DNA of 13,824 bases from Balneolales bacterium (GTDB taxonomy: Bacteria > Bacteroidota > Rhodothermia > Balneolales > HLUCCA01). Each line of letters starts with the position of its first letter. Within the stretch, counting starts at the first letter, position 1. The position numbers and the translations under genes were made by a program. The stretch spans positions 1 to 13,824 of the forward strand of contig JAIUMT010000056.1 in the NCBI GenBank assembly GCA_022565415.1, written 5' to 3'. The notes under the pieces are model-generated. The model saw nothing but the letters and a program-made list of their open reading frames with translations. It had not been told where the DNA came from and ran no database searches. Shown here in pieces: positions 7,326 through 13,824 of the stretch.

Positions 7326-8522
7326 ATGTCGAACAAAACCATTCTTGTAGCATTTGGCGGAGCTTCACCCGAACACGAAGTTTCCGTGCTAACCGCAATG
7401 CAGTCGATTGCTGCCCTGCGCGAACGAAATCACACTATTATACCTCTTTATATTGGCAAAACCGGACGTTGGTACACCGGCAAAAACCTCACCAATCTGG
7501 AAGAGTACAAAGACCTTAAAACGTTAATCGCTTCTTCGGCTCCATGCACATTCGCACACAACGAAAACGGACGTGTTGTTCTGATGGAAACCTCCTCGAA
7601 AGGTCTTTTCAGCAAACCAAAGAGCTTTCATTTTGATGTCGTATTACCTGCATTTCACGGATCTGATGGCGAAAATGGTGCGTTTCAGGGTGTTTGCGAA
7701 ACATTTAACATCCCCTATACCGGATCTGGAGTACTCGGATCTTCTGTCGGCATGGACAAACTCACAGCTAAGTCATTGTGCCGCTCAGCCCGTTTTCCCG
7801 TTGTTGATGACGTCGGTTTTTACGAGTCCGAGTGGGTCGAAAACAAAGCCTCCATTATAGAAAACATTGCGAACCTCGGGTATCCCGTTTTTGTCAAACC
7901 GGTTAGCTTAGGCAGCAGCATCGGCGTTACCCGGGCTTCTGATGAAAATACCCTCATAAACGCCGTGGAATCAGCTTTTCGGTACGACAGACACGTTCTC
8001 GTCGAAAAAGGAGTCTCCCCGCTTAAGGAAATCAATTGTTCGGTGATGGGCACCGTGGAAAACGCCACAGCTAGCGTGTTGGAGCACCCAATGGGAAGCG
8101 AAGAGTTGCTCTCGTTCAAGGATAAATATCAGCGTGGGGAAGGCGCCAAAGGTATGGCATCGGCCGATCGCATCATTCCAGCAGAACTTCCATCCGATAA
8201 AACCGAAGAAATTCGCACCCTGGCTGTGCAGATTTTTAAAAAACTGAACTGTTCTGGTCTGGCACGACTCGATTTTCTGCTCAACGCCGAAACGAATGAA
8301 GTATTCTTCAACGAAATCAATACCATTCCGGGATCATTCTCGTTTTATTTGTGGGATCATAGCGACATCAGCTTCCCTGAGTTGCTCGAACGTCTGATTG
8401 CTATCGCGCTGGAGCAACATCAGCAAAAAAACGGTCGAGTTCGCAGTTATGAGACCAATTTATTGAGCCAGAAAGCTGCAATTGGTCTGAAAGGGCTAAA
8501 AGGTACGAAAGGTCCGCGGTAA
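7326..8522 (+). CDS. ddl: D-alanine-D-alanine ligase family protein
   Basis: This is an ATP-grasp ligase that should join two D-alanines for the peptidoglycan precursor in the cytoplasm. The N-terminal pocket is GGASPEHEVS (11-20), HGSDGENGAFQG (111-122) holds the first substrate loop, and ATP-grasp lysine Lys191 is in FVKPVSLGSS. Metal and catalytic residues include Arg314 and Asp316 (GLARLDF), and Glu330 and Asn332 in NEINTIPG (329-336). Two oddities stand out: the omega-loop reads SFKDKYQ (263-269) where common Ddl enzymes have a YDY-x-x-KY pattern, and the 398-residue length includes a basic C-terminal tail rich in GLKG units. The omega-loop form resembles a Ddl branch I associate with Clostridia. 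D-Ala-D-Ala activity is likely, but altered specificity for the second residue is possible. It heads a plus-strand block, 62 bp before the solute-binding lipoprotein gene. Confidence 0.92.
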   Translation: MSNKTILVAFGGASPEHEVSVLTAMQSIAALRERNHTIIPLYIGKTGRWYTGKNLTNLEEYKDLKTLIASSAPCTFAHNENGRVVLMETSSKGLFSKPKSFHFDVVLPAFHGSDGENGAFQGVCETFNIPYTGSGVLGSSVGMDKLTAKSLCRSARFPVVDDVGFYESEWVENKASIIENIANLGYPVFVKPVSLGSSIGVTRASDENTLINAVESAFRYDRHVLVEKGVSPLKEINCSVMGTVENATASVLEHPMGSEELLSFKDKYQRGEGAKGMASADRIIPAELPSDKTEEIRTLAVQIFKKLNCSGLARLDFLLNAETNEVFFNEINTIPGSFSFYLWDHSDISFPELLERLIAIALEQHQQKNGRVRSYETNLLSQKAAIGLKGLKGTKGPR

Positions 8523-8584
8523 CCGAACGGATGATCAATTTTCCGCATTACTAAGCATAAACCTCCATTTACGATTTGAAATTT

Positions 8585-9241
8585 ATGATGAGTCCACGGT
8601 ATTTAATTTCGACGATTCTGACGGTGTTAGTAGTGCTGGTCGGTTGTTCGCAAACCGAAACCATTGTTATTGATAGTGAAGCCATTCGGGTTACACCAGC
8701 AACAGAATCACCCTCAAGACAAACTACAGCGTCTAATATCAGAATACGCTTGGGTGAAACGGAGGCGATTTCCAGTCTGGATCCGCTGTTTGCCAACACA
8801 AACTCAGCCAAGCGCGTTGTCGGACTCATTTATCAGGGTTTGGCACAACTAGATAGCGACGGAGAGATTATTCCGGGTCTGGCTTCTTCTTGGGAAGTTG
8901 ATTCAGATTCGTTGGTTTACACGTTTCACATCAACCCCGAGGCATCATTTCAGGACTCCCCTCGCTTCGTTGATGGCAGAGGTCGTGCTGTAACGGCACA
9001 GGATGTGAAAGCCAGCTTCACACGCATGACCAACGCCTCGGTGCCTCCCACCGCAGTTTCGATGTTCTCTCCAATGATTCAAGGCATGGATGTTTACAAT
9101 CGCGAACAACGCGAACTTTTCAGCAGAGCCGACCGATCGGTAAGCGACATACATGGAATCCAAATTGACGACAATCGCACCATTCGTTTCATCCTCACCA
9201 GCAAGCACCCAGAATTTCTTGAATTACTCGCAACACCTTAA
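8585..9241 (+). CDS. N-terminal half of the interrupted solute-binding lipoprotein
   Basis: Translated alone this gives 218 residues. It begins with a lipoprotein signal peptide: a short basic start, a hydrophobic run, and lipobox LVGC with lipid-attachment Cys21 (numbered from the ATG at 8585). A TTG at 8576 in the same frame could also start, but the two adjacent ATGs at 8585 and 8588 place the signal peptide better. The lobe shows the usual family 5 features: LDPLFANTNSAKRVVGLIYQ, GEIIPGLASSWEV, and VDGRGRAVTAQDVKASFTRM. Without the C-terminal lobe it could not close around a ligand, so it is unlikely to function. Confidence 0.75.
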   Translation: MMSPRYLISTILTVLVVLVGCSQTETIVIDSEAIRVTPATESPSRQTTASNIRIRLGETEAISSLDPLFANTNSAKRVVGLIYQGLAQLDSDGEIIPGLASSWEVDSDSLVYTFHINPEASFQDSPRFVDGRGRAVTAQDVKASFTRMTNASVPPTAVSMFSPMIQGMDVYNREQRELFSRADRSVSDIHGIQIDDNRTIRFILTSKHPEFLELLATP

Positions 9242-9280
9242 GCTTTTATCACACCCCGGGAGTTTGACAATCTAGGAGAA

Positions 9281-10096
9281 TTGCCAATTGGAACGGGACC
9301 ATACAGTTTTGTTCGACAGCAATCCGATTCACTTTTTGTCTTCGAGTTGTCTCCATCTTACTGGAACATAGAAAATGAATCCCATCCCCTACAGCTCGAA
9401 GTACTTCGTTTCAATAACGAAACTGCTGTTTTACATGCGTTACGATCTAATCGGGTCGACATTGTGGCCGACTTCTCTCCCATCAACAGAATGACCGCAT
9501 TTACAGATCAATCGCAACTTAAATCAGACATTCTGCCGGATTTCAACCTTCTCGAAACTACAGGCTACGACGAGATTCGAGTTCTTTTTAACCCTCAGAA
9601 TGGATTAGGTCTTTCCAAAGAACAAGGTAAGATGTTGTTGAATTTGCTTCCATCAGACAGTATTGCATCTCGCTTTCAGCATCTTGGTATTTTCGAAACA
9701 GGACGGCAATCAACGGCGCAACCTCAAACCCTAAGCGATTTCCAACTCAAAAACGAGAATGAACCTAGCGGACTGGTAACGATTTCGTTTTTTACAAGCA
9801 ACTACGAAGGATTTGTAGCCCGAAATTTCATTCAAGAGATTGATGAGCAAATTCCGGTAGCCATTGTGCGTAGCGGGGTTACTAGCAGAGAAATTACCTG
9901 GCAAGTGTCGTACTCAGCTGCTTTGCGACAGAATGATCTGCGCCAAAGTGAGCTTGACGATAATGAACTGATTCGTTTCGGAGTTACCAGATATGCCGTT
10001 TTCCACAACCGAATAGGGGGATTACAACTGAACGGATACCCCTGGTGGCTAAATCTAGACGGTATCCACATCGACCAAAACTTGTCCCAACGATGA
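9281..10096 (+). CDS. C-terminal half of the interrupted solute-binding protein
   Basis: This is the remainder of the binding protein (271 residues if a TTG at 9281 were used). It opens with LPIGTGPYSF, the hinge-region motif of family 5 binding proteins, and ends with LQLNGYPWWLNLDGIHID, the family's usual C-terminal strand. The middle is divergent: I do not find the W-x-x-D-Y-P-D segment common near the C-terminus. The TTG has no ribosome binding site or signal peptide, so if made separately the fragment would stay in the cytoplasm. Its stop TGA (10094-10096) overlaps the nadK ATG. Confidence 0.7.
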   Translation: MPIGTGPYSFVRQQSDSLFVFELSPSYWNIENESHPLQLEVLRFNNETAVLHALRSNRVDIVADFSPINRMTAFTDQSQLKSDILPDFNLLETTGYDEIRVLFNPQNGLGLSKEQGKMLLNLLPSDSIASRFQHLGIFETGRQSTAQPQTLSDFQLKNENEPSGLVTISFFTSNYEGFVARNFIQEIDEQIPVAIVRSGVTSREITWQVSYSAALRQNDLRQSELDDNELIRFGVTRYAVFHNRIGGLQLNGYPWWLNLDGIHIDQNLSQR

Positions 10097-10974
10097 AATT
10101 CGCCTTAATCGCACTATCCAGAAAGTACCACGTAAGTGAGTCGCTTAAACGTGTCATTTGTTGGGTTAATGATAGCAATAATACGCTCATAGCAACGAGT
10201 GAAACAAAGCTGCTAATCGACGAAAAGTACCACGACAATTTTGACTTTGTATCAACAGATGAAGAGGCCATAGAGCGGTGCGATGTTGTGATTTCAGTAG
10301 GTGGAGACGGAACTCTTCTGAGGGCGGCCCGATTAGTGATGTACCACAACAAGCCAATTTTGGGCATTAACAGTGGTCGACTCGGATTTTTAGCCAACAT
10401 CCCTCGTGAGCATATCGAAAACGCGCTGGATTACACTGCCAAGAGAAGCTTCGAGGTCGACAGGCGCTTCATGCTCGAAGCCGAAACTTCCGACGGAAGA
10501 ATCCACCATGCTCTTAATGAGTTTGTGTTTTCGAAGGGCAGCAGTGGCTCGATGATTTCCCTCAATGCCTATTACGATGATGTTTTGATCAATAGGTATT
10601 GGTCGGACGGAATTATTATCGCCGGACCAACCGGATCTACGGCCTACAATATGTCGTGCGGAGGCCCCATCATAACCCCTTCTGCAGACGTTATGATACT
10701 GAATCCGATAAATCCGCATACGCTAACGACCCGTCCGTTGGTTTTGTCGGCAAGTAAGCCCATAACCATCAAAGCAGCGCCATCAAATCAGGTCGTCTTA
10801 TTTTCAAAAGACGGGGAAATTTGCGATATTAGTAGTGCTGAAACGGAGGCGAAAATCCGGCGGTCTGACTTTACTATAGACCTAATCAAACTGCCTGGAC
10901 AGACCTATTTTGATACCCTCCGAAACAAGCTGATGTGGGGAATGGATATTCGTGACACCTTCACAAATACATAA
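10093..10974 (+). CDS. nadK: NAD kinase
   Basis: NAD kinase phosphorylates NAD+ (and in some forms NADH) to NADP(H) in the cytoplasm and is usually essential. The diagnostic motifs are GGDGT at 70-74, Asn142-Glu143 (LNEFVFS), and the second-domain signature DGIIIAGPTGSTAYNMSCGG (172-191), followed by NPINPHTLTTRPLVL. The length is 293 residues, normal for the family. I place the start at the ATG at 10093, because MKFALIALSRK is the expected first beta-strand; an in-frame GTG at 10045 would add 16 unlikely residues. The ATG overlaps the preceding solute-binding gene's stop codon, so translation is probably coupled to a gene that carries a nonsense codon. mdh follows after 30 bp. Confidence 0.97.
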   Translation: MKFALIALSRKYHVSESLKRVICWVNDSNNTLIATSETKLLIDEKYHDNFDFVSTDEEAIERCDVVISVGGDGTLLRAARLVMYHNKPILGINSGRLGFLANIPREHIENALDYTAKRSFEVDRRFMLEAETSDGRIHHALNEFVFSKGSSGSMISLNAYYDDVLINRYWSDGIIIAGPTGSTAYNMSCGGPIITPSADVMILNPINPHTLTTRPLVLSASKPITIKAAPSNQVVLFSKDGEICDISSAETEAKIRRSDFTIDLIKLPGQTYFDTLRNKLMWGMDIRDTFTNT

Positions 10975-11004
10975 GTATTTAAAACCCTTAAAGACCATAT
11001 TATT

Positions 11005-11961
11005 ATGAAAATTACCGTAGTTGGAGCTGGAGGAAATGTAGGCTCCGCAGCAGCACTTACCATCGCTCAGCGCGATTTCGCAAACGAACTTGTATTAGTT
11101 GATATTGAACGCAAAGATGGCGACAAAACTTTTTATCCATCAAAAGGCCGTGCACTCGATCAATGGCAAACCTCACCTATTCATGGTTTCGATACCCGCG
11201 TGAAAGGTACCGTTGATTATGCAGATACAGCTGATTCTGATATCTGTATTATTACAGCGGGCATTCCCCGCAAGCCTGGCATGAGTCGTGATGACCTGCT
11301 TAGCATTAATGCAAACATTGTAAAAACAGTTACCGAGTCGCTGGTTAAGCACTCACCAAACACCATCATCATCGTCGTATCGAATCCGCTCGACGTAATG
11401 ACATACGTAGCCTGGAAAGCCTCAGGGCTACCTGCAGAGCGCGTAATCGGTATGGCTGGTATTCTTGATACTGCCCGATATCGCGCCTTCCTGGCCGAAG
11501 AAATGGAAGTATCTCCAAAAGACATCCAAGCTCTTATTTTGGGTGGACACGGCGATACCATGGTTCCATTACCACGATACACGACTGTCGGCGGAATCCC
11601 AGTTACACAGCTTATCGAAAAAGATAAATTGGATGCCATCATCGAACGCACCAAAGTTGGCGGCGGCGAATTGGTTGGTCTGATGGGAACTTCAGCTTGG
11701 TTCGCTCCAGGTGCAGCTGCCGCTCAAATGGCAGAAGCAATCGCTCTGGACCAAAACCGCATCTTCCCATGCGCAGCCTGGCTTACTGGTCAGTTCGGAA
11801 TCAACGACCTCTACGTCGGTGTTCCGGTTAAACTCGGCAAAGGCGGCGTTAAAGAAATTATCGAAATCGAATTGAATGCCGACGAAAAAGCAATGCTTGA
11901 TAATTCTTGCAGTGCAGTTCGTACGGTTTTCGAAGATTTAGAGCGTATTCAGAACAGTTAA
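11005..11961 (+). CDS. mdh: Malate dehydrogenase (LDH-like type)
   Basis: The enzyme interconverts malate and oxaloacetate with NAD in the TCA cycle, in the cytoplasm. The Rossmann motif GAGGNVG is at 7-13 and Asp33 selects NAD. Arg89 and Arg95 lie in the mobile loop IPRKPGMSRDDLL; the arginine pattern there specifies malate over lactate. Asn127 is in VSNPLDVMTY, Arg158 binds substrate, and the Asp155/His182 pair (GGHGDTMVP) is catalytic. At 318 residues it is the LDH-like MDH found in Bacteroidota and Chlorobi. The ATG follows an A/T-rich leader without Shine-Dalgarno. A strong terminator lies 25 bp after the stop, ending the block that includes nadK. Confidence 0.97.
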   Translation: MKITVVGAGGNVGSAAALTIAQRDFANELVLVDIERKDGDKTFYPSKGRALDQWQTSPIHGFDTRVKGTVDYADTADSDICIITAGIPRKPGMSRDDLLSINANIVKTVTESLVKHSPNTIIIVVSNPLDVMTYVAWKASGLPAERVIGMAGILDTARYRAFLAEEMEVSPKDIQALILGGHGDTMVPLPRYTTVGGIPVTQLIEKDKLDAIIERTKVGGGELVGLMGTSAWFAPGAAAAQMAEAIALDQNRIFPCAAWLTGQFGINDLYVGVPVKLGKGGVKEIIEIELNADEKAMLDNSCSAVRTVFEDLERIQNS

Positions 11962-11986
11962 TTCTGCTCTGATATTCATTATCTTG

Positions 11987-12021
11987 AAGTCCGTACGAGC
12001 TCGCTTGTACGGACTTTTTTT
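11987..12021 (+). terminator. Intrinsic terminator after mdh
   Basis: A perfect 10-bp stem pairs AAGTCCGTAC (11987-11996) with GTACGGACTT (12007-12016). Three further inner pairs (one G-U) leave the tetraloop CTCG at 12000-12003. The stem runs into seven Ts at 12015-12021. It should end the transcript carrying nadK and mdh, and it separates that block from the cyclase gene. Confidence 0.93.
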
Positions 12022-12050
12022 ATTTCAATTTCACGCTATTCGACGATATT

Positions 12051-13205
12051 ATGGATGGAGAAACAATCTTAGCTGTTGATGATTTACCCGAGAACCTAAT
12101 GACGCTCAAGTTAGGTTTACGCAAGTTCAACTTTGATTTTCATATGGCACGATCGGGGGATATCGCCCTGGAAATGCTTACCACCCTTAAGCCGGATCTC
12201 ATCCTCATGGATATCCAAATGCCCGGCAAAGACGGTTTCGAAACAGCTCAGATTATCAAGCAAATGCCAGGTCTGGAAGATGTCCCCATCATTTTCTTGT
12301 CGGCACTGCGCGACTTACAGAATATCGTGCGTTGCTTTGAATCGGGCGGAGTGGATTACATCAGCAAACCTTTTCGAAATCAAGAACTTGTTGCTCGAAT
12401 CGGAACTCACCTCAAAATTCGCAGATTGCAGAAGAACCTGGAAACAGAACGTAGCAAAATGCACACCATTTTGTCGAATATCCTACCAGTGTCGTATGTA
12501 AACAAGCTCAAAGAAGGTCAGCGCCCTCAAACCGAGATTTTCAAAGACGCTGTGATTATGTTCACCGATTTCAAAAATTTCACCGGTATTTCTAGAGACC
12601 TCGGACCCGAAACGAGTATTAATCACCTGAACCGCATATTTTTCGCATTTGATGAGATAATTTCCCACTTCGGACTCGAACGAGTTAAAACCCTTGGTGA
12701 TGGCTACTTTGCTGTTGCCGGAATCAATACAAATGGCCCGGATGCCCCTATTCGCTCGGTTTGCGCCATGCTCAAAATGCAGGAATTTATACAGTTCTAT
12801 AATAAAGAGTACCCGAAAATCGATTGGAAACTACGTATCGGTGCACATATTGGCGATGTCATTGCCGGTATCGTAGGTTATCAGAAAATTGCTTTCGATG
12901 TGTGGGGAAGTCCGGTAAATATTGCAAGTAGATTGCAAAATGTGGCTGATTTAACCGGAATAGTCCTCAGCGATGATATGTACTCCATGGTGAAAGAATC
13001 GGTTGTGGTTGAGCGCTCTGAATCTCGTCCCCTTCACAATTTGGGCGATCATAAATTGCACTACATTTACAGTTTGTCTGATGAGTGCCCGGAGACATTT
13101 CGTTCCTCGTACGACAACCTCAAGGCTGAGTCACTCTACTACACCTACTCAGAAGAAACCGACATCATCAAAAAGCTTTTTCCAAATCCATCGAAATCAA
13201 ATTGA
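12051..13205 (+). CDS. REC-domain response regulator with class III adenylate cyclase output
   Basis: The protein (384 residues) joins a phospho-receiver to a nucleotide cyclase. REC (about 4-122) has Asp10/Asp11, phospho-acceptor Asp54 (LILMDIQMPGKDG), Ser84 and Lys106. A helical linker (about 123-160, with SNILPVSYVNKLKEGQ) couples it to the class III catalytic domain (about 165-340). Metal-binding residues are Asp173 (FTDF) and Asp217 (LGDG). The purine-specifying pair is Lys213 and Asp283 (FDVWG), which predicts ATP rather than GTP. The transition-state residues are Asn290 and Arg294 (VNIASR). All are present, so a phosphorylation-controlled cAMP-forming enzyme is the best reading. There is no transmembrane segment, and no partner kinase or cAMP receptor gene is adjacent. 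A roughly 40-residue acidic, Tyr-rich tail follows the domain. Confidence 0.93.
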   Translation: MDGETILAVDDLPENLMTLKLGLRKFNFDFHMARSGDIALEMLTTLKPDLILMDIQMPGKDGFETAQIIKQMPGLEDVPIIFLSALRDLQNIVRCFESGGVDYISKPFRNQELVARIGTHLKIRRLQKNLETERSKMHTILSNILPVSYVNKLKEGQRPQTEIFKDAVIMFTDFKNFTGISRDLGPETSINHLNRIFFAFDEIISHFGLERVKTLGDGYFAVAGINTNGPDAPIRSVCAMLKMQEFIQFYNKEYPKIDWKLRIGAHIGDVIAGIVGYQKIAFDVWGSPVNIASRLQNVADLTGIVLSDDMYSMVKESVVVERSESRPLHNLGDHKLHYIYSLSDECPETFRSSYDNLKAESLYYTYSEETDIIKKLFPNPSKSN

Positions 13206-13434
13206 AATTATGTAATCTATTGACAGACAATGGCTTTAACCAGAAAACCTAGTTTTAGTCAAAGCCGATAAAACCGCGATACAGCCTATCAATCATTTCG
13301 TAGTTTGTCTGAAGTGGTCGAGTAATCAGCTTTTCAAAGCCTTTCAGATACAACATCTTAACATTATGGTAACAATAAGGTTATGCTATAGTCACACGGT
13401 ATTACGTTATTTGTACATACACAAATAACATTAT
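13206..13434. other. Intergenic region before the phosphatase gene
   Basis: These 229 bp of A/T-rich DNA carry no credible ORF. They contain an imperfect hairpin, GGCTTT (13232-13237) with AAAGCC (13261-13266) enclosing AAAAC/GTTTT (13244-13256). It has no T-run on either strand, so it is a poor terminator. They also contain the octamer TCAAAGCC twice (13259 and 13334), a weak sigma70-like pair TTAACA (13358) and TATGCT (13382) with 18-bp spacing, and the inverted repeat listed separately. Confidence 0.5.
13406..13429. promoter_or_regulatory. Perfect 9-bp inverted repeat abutting the phosphatase start
   Basis: GTTATTTGT (13406-13414) and ACAAATAAC (13421-13429) are exact reverse complements separated by ACATAC, and the right arm ends 5 bases before the ATG at 13435. 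A repressor operator or a 5'-leader hairpin covering the ribosome-binding region would both fit. No T-run follows, so it is not a terminator. Confidence 0.6.
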
Positions 13435-13824
13435 ATGAGAAAAAGACACGTCGATGTTGCGGTCATTTCCGATGTACACCTGGGGACTTTCGGATGCAGA
13501 GCCGACGAACTTAACAGTTATCTGAAGTCTATTAATCCATCTATTCTTGTTCTGAACGGCGATATTATCGACGCCTGGCAGTTCAAAAAGTCGTACTTCC
13601 CCGAACCACACCTGAGGGTTGTTCGCCGAATTATGAAAATGATGATGCAAGGCACCAAGGTGTATTACCTCACCGGGAATCACGACGACGTGTTGAGACG
13701 ATTCAGCGATATGAATATGGGCGAGTTTTACCTTCTCGACAAGCTTGTGCTCGAACTCAACGGAAAAAAAGTATGGATTTTCCACGGAGATATCTTTGAT
13801 GTAACCATGAGGTATTCGCGTTTC
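13435..13824 (+). CDS. UDP-2,3-diacylglucosamine diphosphatase-like metallophosphatase (3' end outside window)
   Basis: The first 130 residues of a calcineurin-like metallophosphatase are visible, and the frame is still open at the window end. Metal-site motifs are DVH (Asp13, His15), NGDIID with Asp43, GNHDD (Asn82, His83) and FHGDIFD (His117). They match the LpxH type as found in Bacteroidota, which hydrolyses UDP-2,3-diacylglucosamine to lipid X in lipid A synthesis on the inner face of the inner membrane. AWQFKKSYFP (47-56) and the MGEFYLLDKLVLEL stretch are also typical. The final histidine pair lies beyond the window. Several related metallophosphatases in this phylum have unproven roles, so the lpxH assignment is likely but not certain. 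The ATG has no Shine-Dalgarno and follows a perfect inverted repeat. Confidence 0.88.
   Translation, partial: MRKRHVDVAVISDVHLGTFGCRADELNSYLKSINPSILVLNGDIIDAWQFKKSYFPEPHLRVVRRIMKMMMQGTKVYYLTGNHDDVLRRFSDMNMGEFYLLDKLVLELNGKKVWIFHGDIFDVTMRYSRF

Larger units (their letters stand above)
8585..10096 (+). pseudogene. Family 5 ABC-transporter solute-binding lipoprotein, interrupted by an in-frame TAA
   Basis: The two halves (8585-9241 and 9281-10096) lie in the same reading frame and form one open frame of 503 codons, broken only by TAA at 9239-9241 (codon 219). Reading through gives LLATP-stop-AFITPREF followed by LPIGTGPYSF. This aligns with the well-known (peptide/nickel) binding-protein pattern LLAxPYAFVVPxE...PVGTGPF, where the stop sits on a tyrosine codon. 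A single change TAC or TAT to TAA would explain it. There is no frameshift or second stop, so the damage is recent, or it is a sequence error. The intact protein would be a periplasm-facing lipoprotein presenting oligopeptides or similar solutes to an ABC importer. No permease or ATPase genes are nearby. The final A of its stop codon overlaps the nadK start (ATGA). Confidence 0.85.

Noticed and set aside
9239..9241. Programmed recoding of the TAA in the solute-binding protein gene
   Set aside because: TAA is not a selenocysteine or pyrrolysine codon, and the flanking bases show no slippery site or obvious downstream stem; mutation or error is simpler.
13232..13266. Hairpin after the cyclase gene as an intrinsic terminator
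   Set aside because: The stem is interrupted and A/T-rich, and there is no T-run on either strand.
13402..13785. 127-codon minus-strand ORF opposite the phosphatase gene
   Set aside because: It is the antisense shadow of a gene with clear metallophosphatase motifs and has no recognisable protein features.
1..13824. CRISPR array, tRNA/rRNA, insertion sequence, prophage or defence island
   Set aside because: I saw no spaced direct repeats, cloverleaf sequence, transposase or integrase motifs, or terminal repeats; the gene content is housekeeping and signalling.

Overview
The window looks like chromosomal DNA from a Gram-negative member of the Bacteroidota/Balneolota (FCB) group. The reasons are the style of the malate dehydrogenase and of the LpxH-type phosphatase, a helix-hairpin-helix/outer-membrane-barrel type C-terminus at the left edge, mid-40s percent GC by eye, and start codons that mostly lack a Shine-Dalgarno sequence but have A/T-rich leaders. 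The taxon is inference; there is no rRNA or tRNA in the window to anchor it.

Layout. Bases 1-325 are abnormally G-rich and hold the start of the visible part of a probable outer-membrane protein gene (96-620, +). A two-component system follows on the minus strand: response regulator (2171-2881), then histidine kinase (775-2163), 7 bp apart. Next on the plus strand come an SDR oxidoreductase and a MmcQ/YjbR-family protein with ATGA stop/start overlap (3077-4224), then a stand-alone ilvD (4360-6039). A membrane-anchored phosphodiester glycosidase-like protein converges on ilvD from the minus strand (6042-7205), leaving only 2 bp between the stop codons.

A plus-strand block runs from 7326 to 11961: a D-Ala-D-Ala ligase-family gene, a family 5 ABC-transporter solute-binding lipoprotein broken by one in-frame TAA, NAD kinase (ATGA overlap with the broken gene), and malate dehydrogenase. 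It ends in a strong intrinsic terminator (11987-12021). No terminator is visible inside the block, so it could be one transcript. After it come a stand-alone REC-adenylate cyclase response regulator (12051-13205), a 229-bp intergenic region with a perfect 9-bp inverted repeat next to the next start codon, and the 5' part of an LpxH-type metallophosphatase (13435 to the window end).

Most of the content is housekeeping: envelope precursor synthesis (Ddl, LpxH), NADP supply (NAD kinase), TCA cycle (Mdh), branched-chain amino-acid and pantothenate precursors (IlvD), plus two signalling modules. I see no CRISPR array, mobile element, tRNA, rRNA or defence system, and no convincing new multi-gene system. 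The points most worth checking are the nonsense codon in the solute-binding protein gene and its effect on nadK, the abrupt G-rich left edge, the inverted repeat before the phosphatase gene, and the orphan adenylate cyclase.
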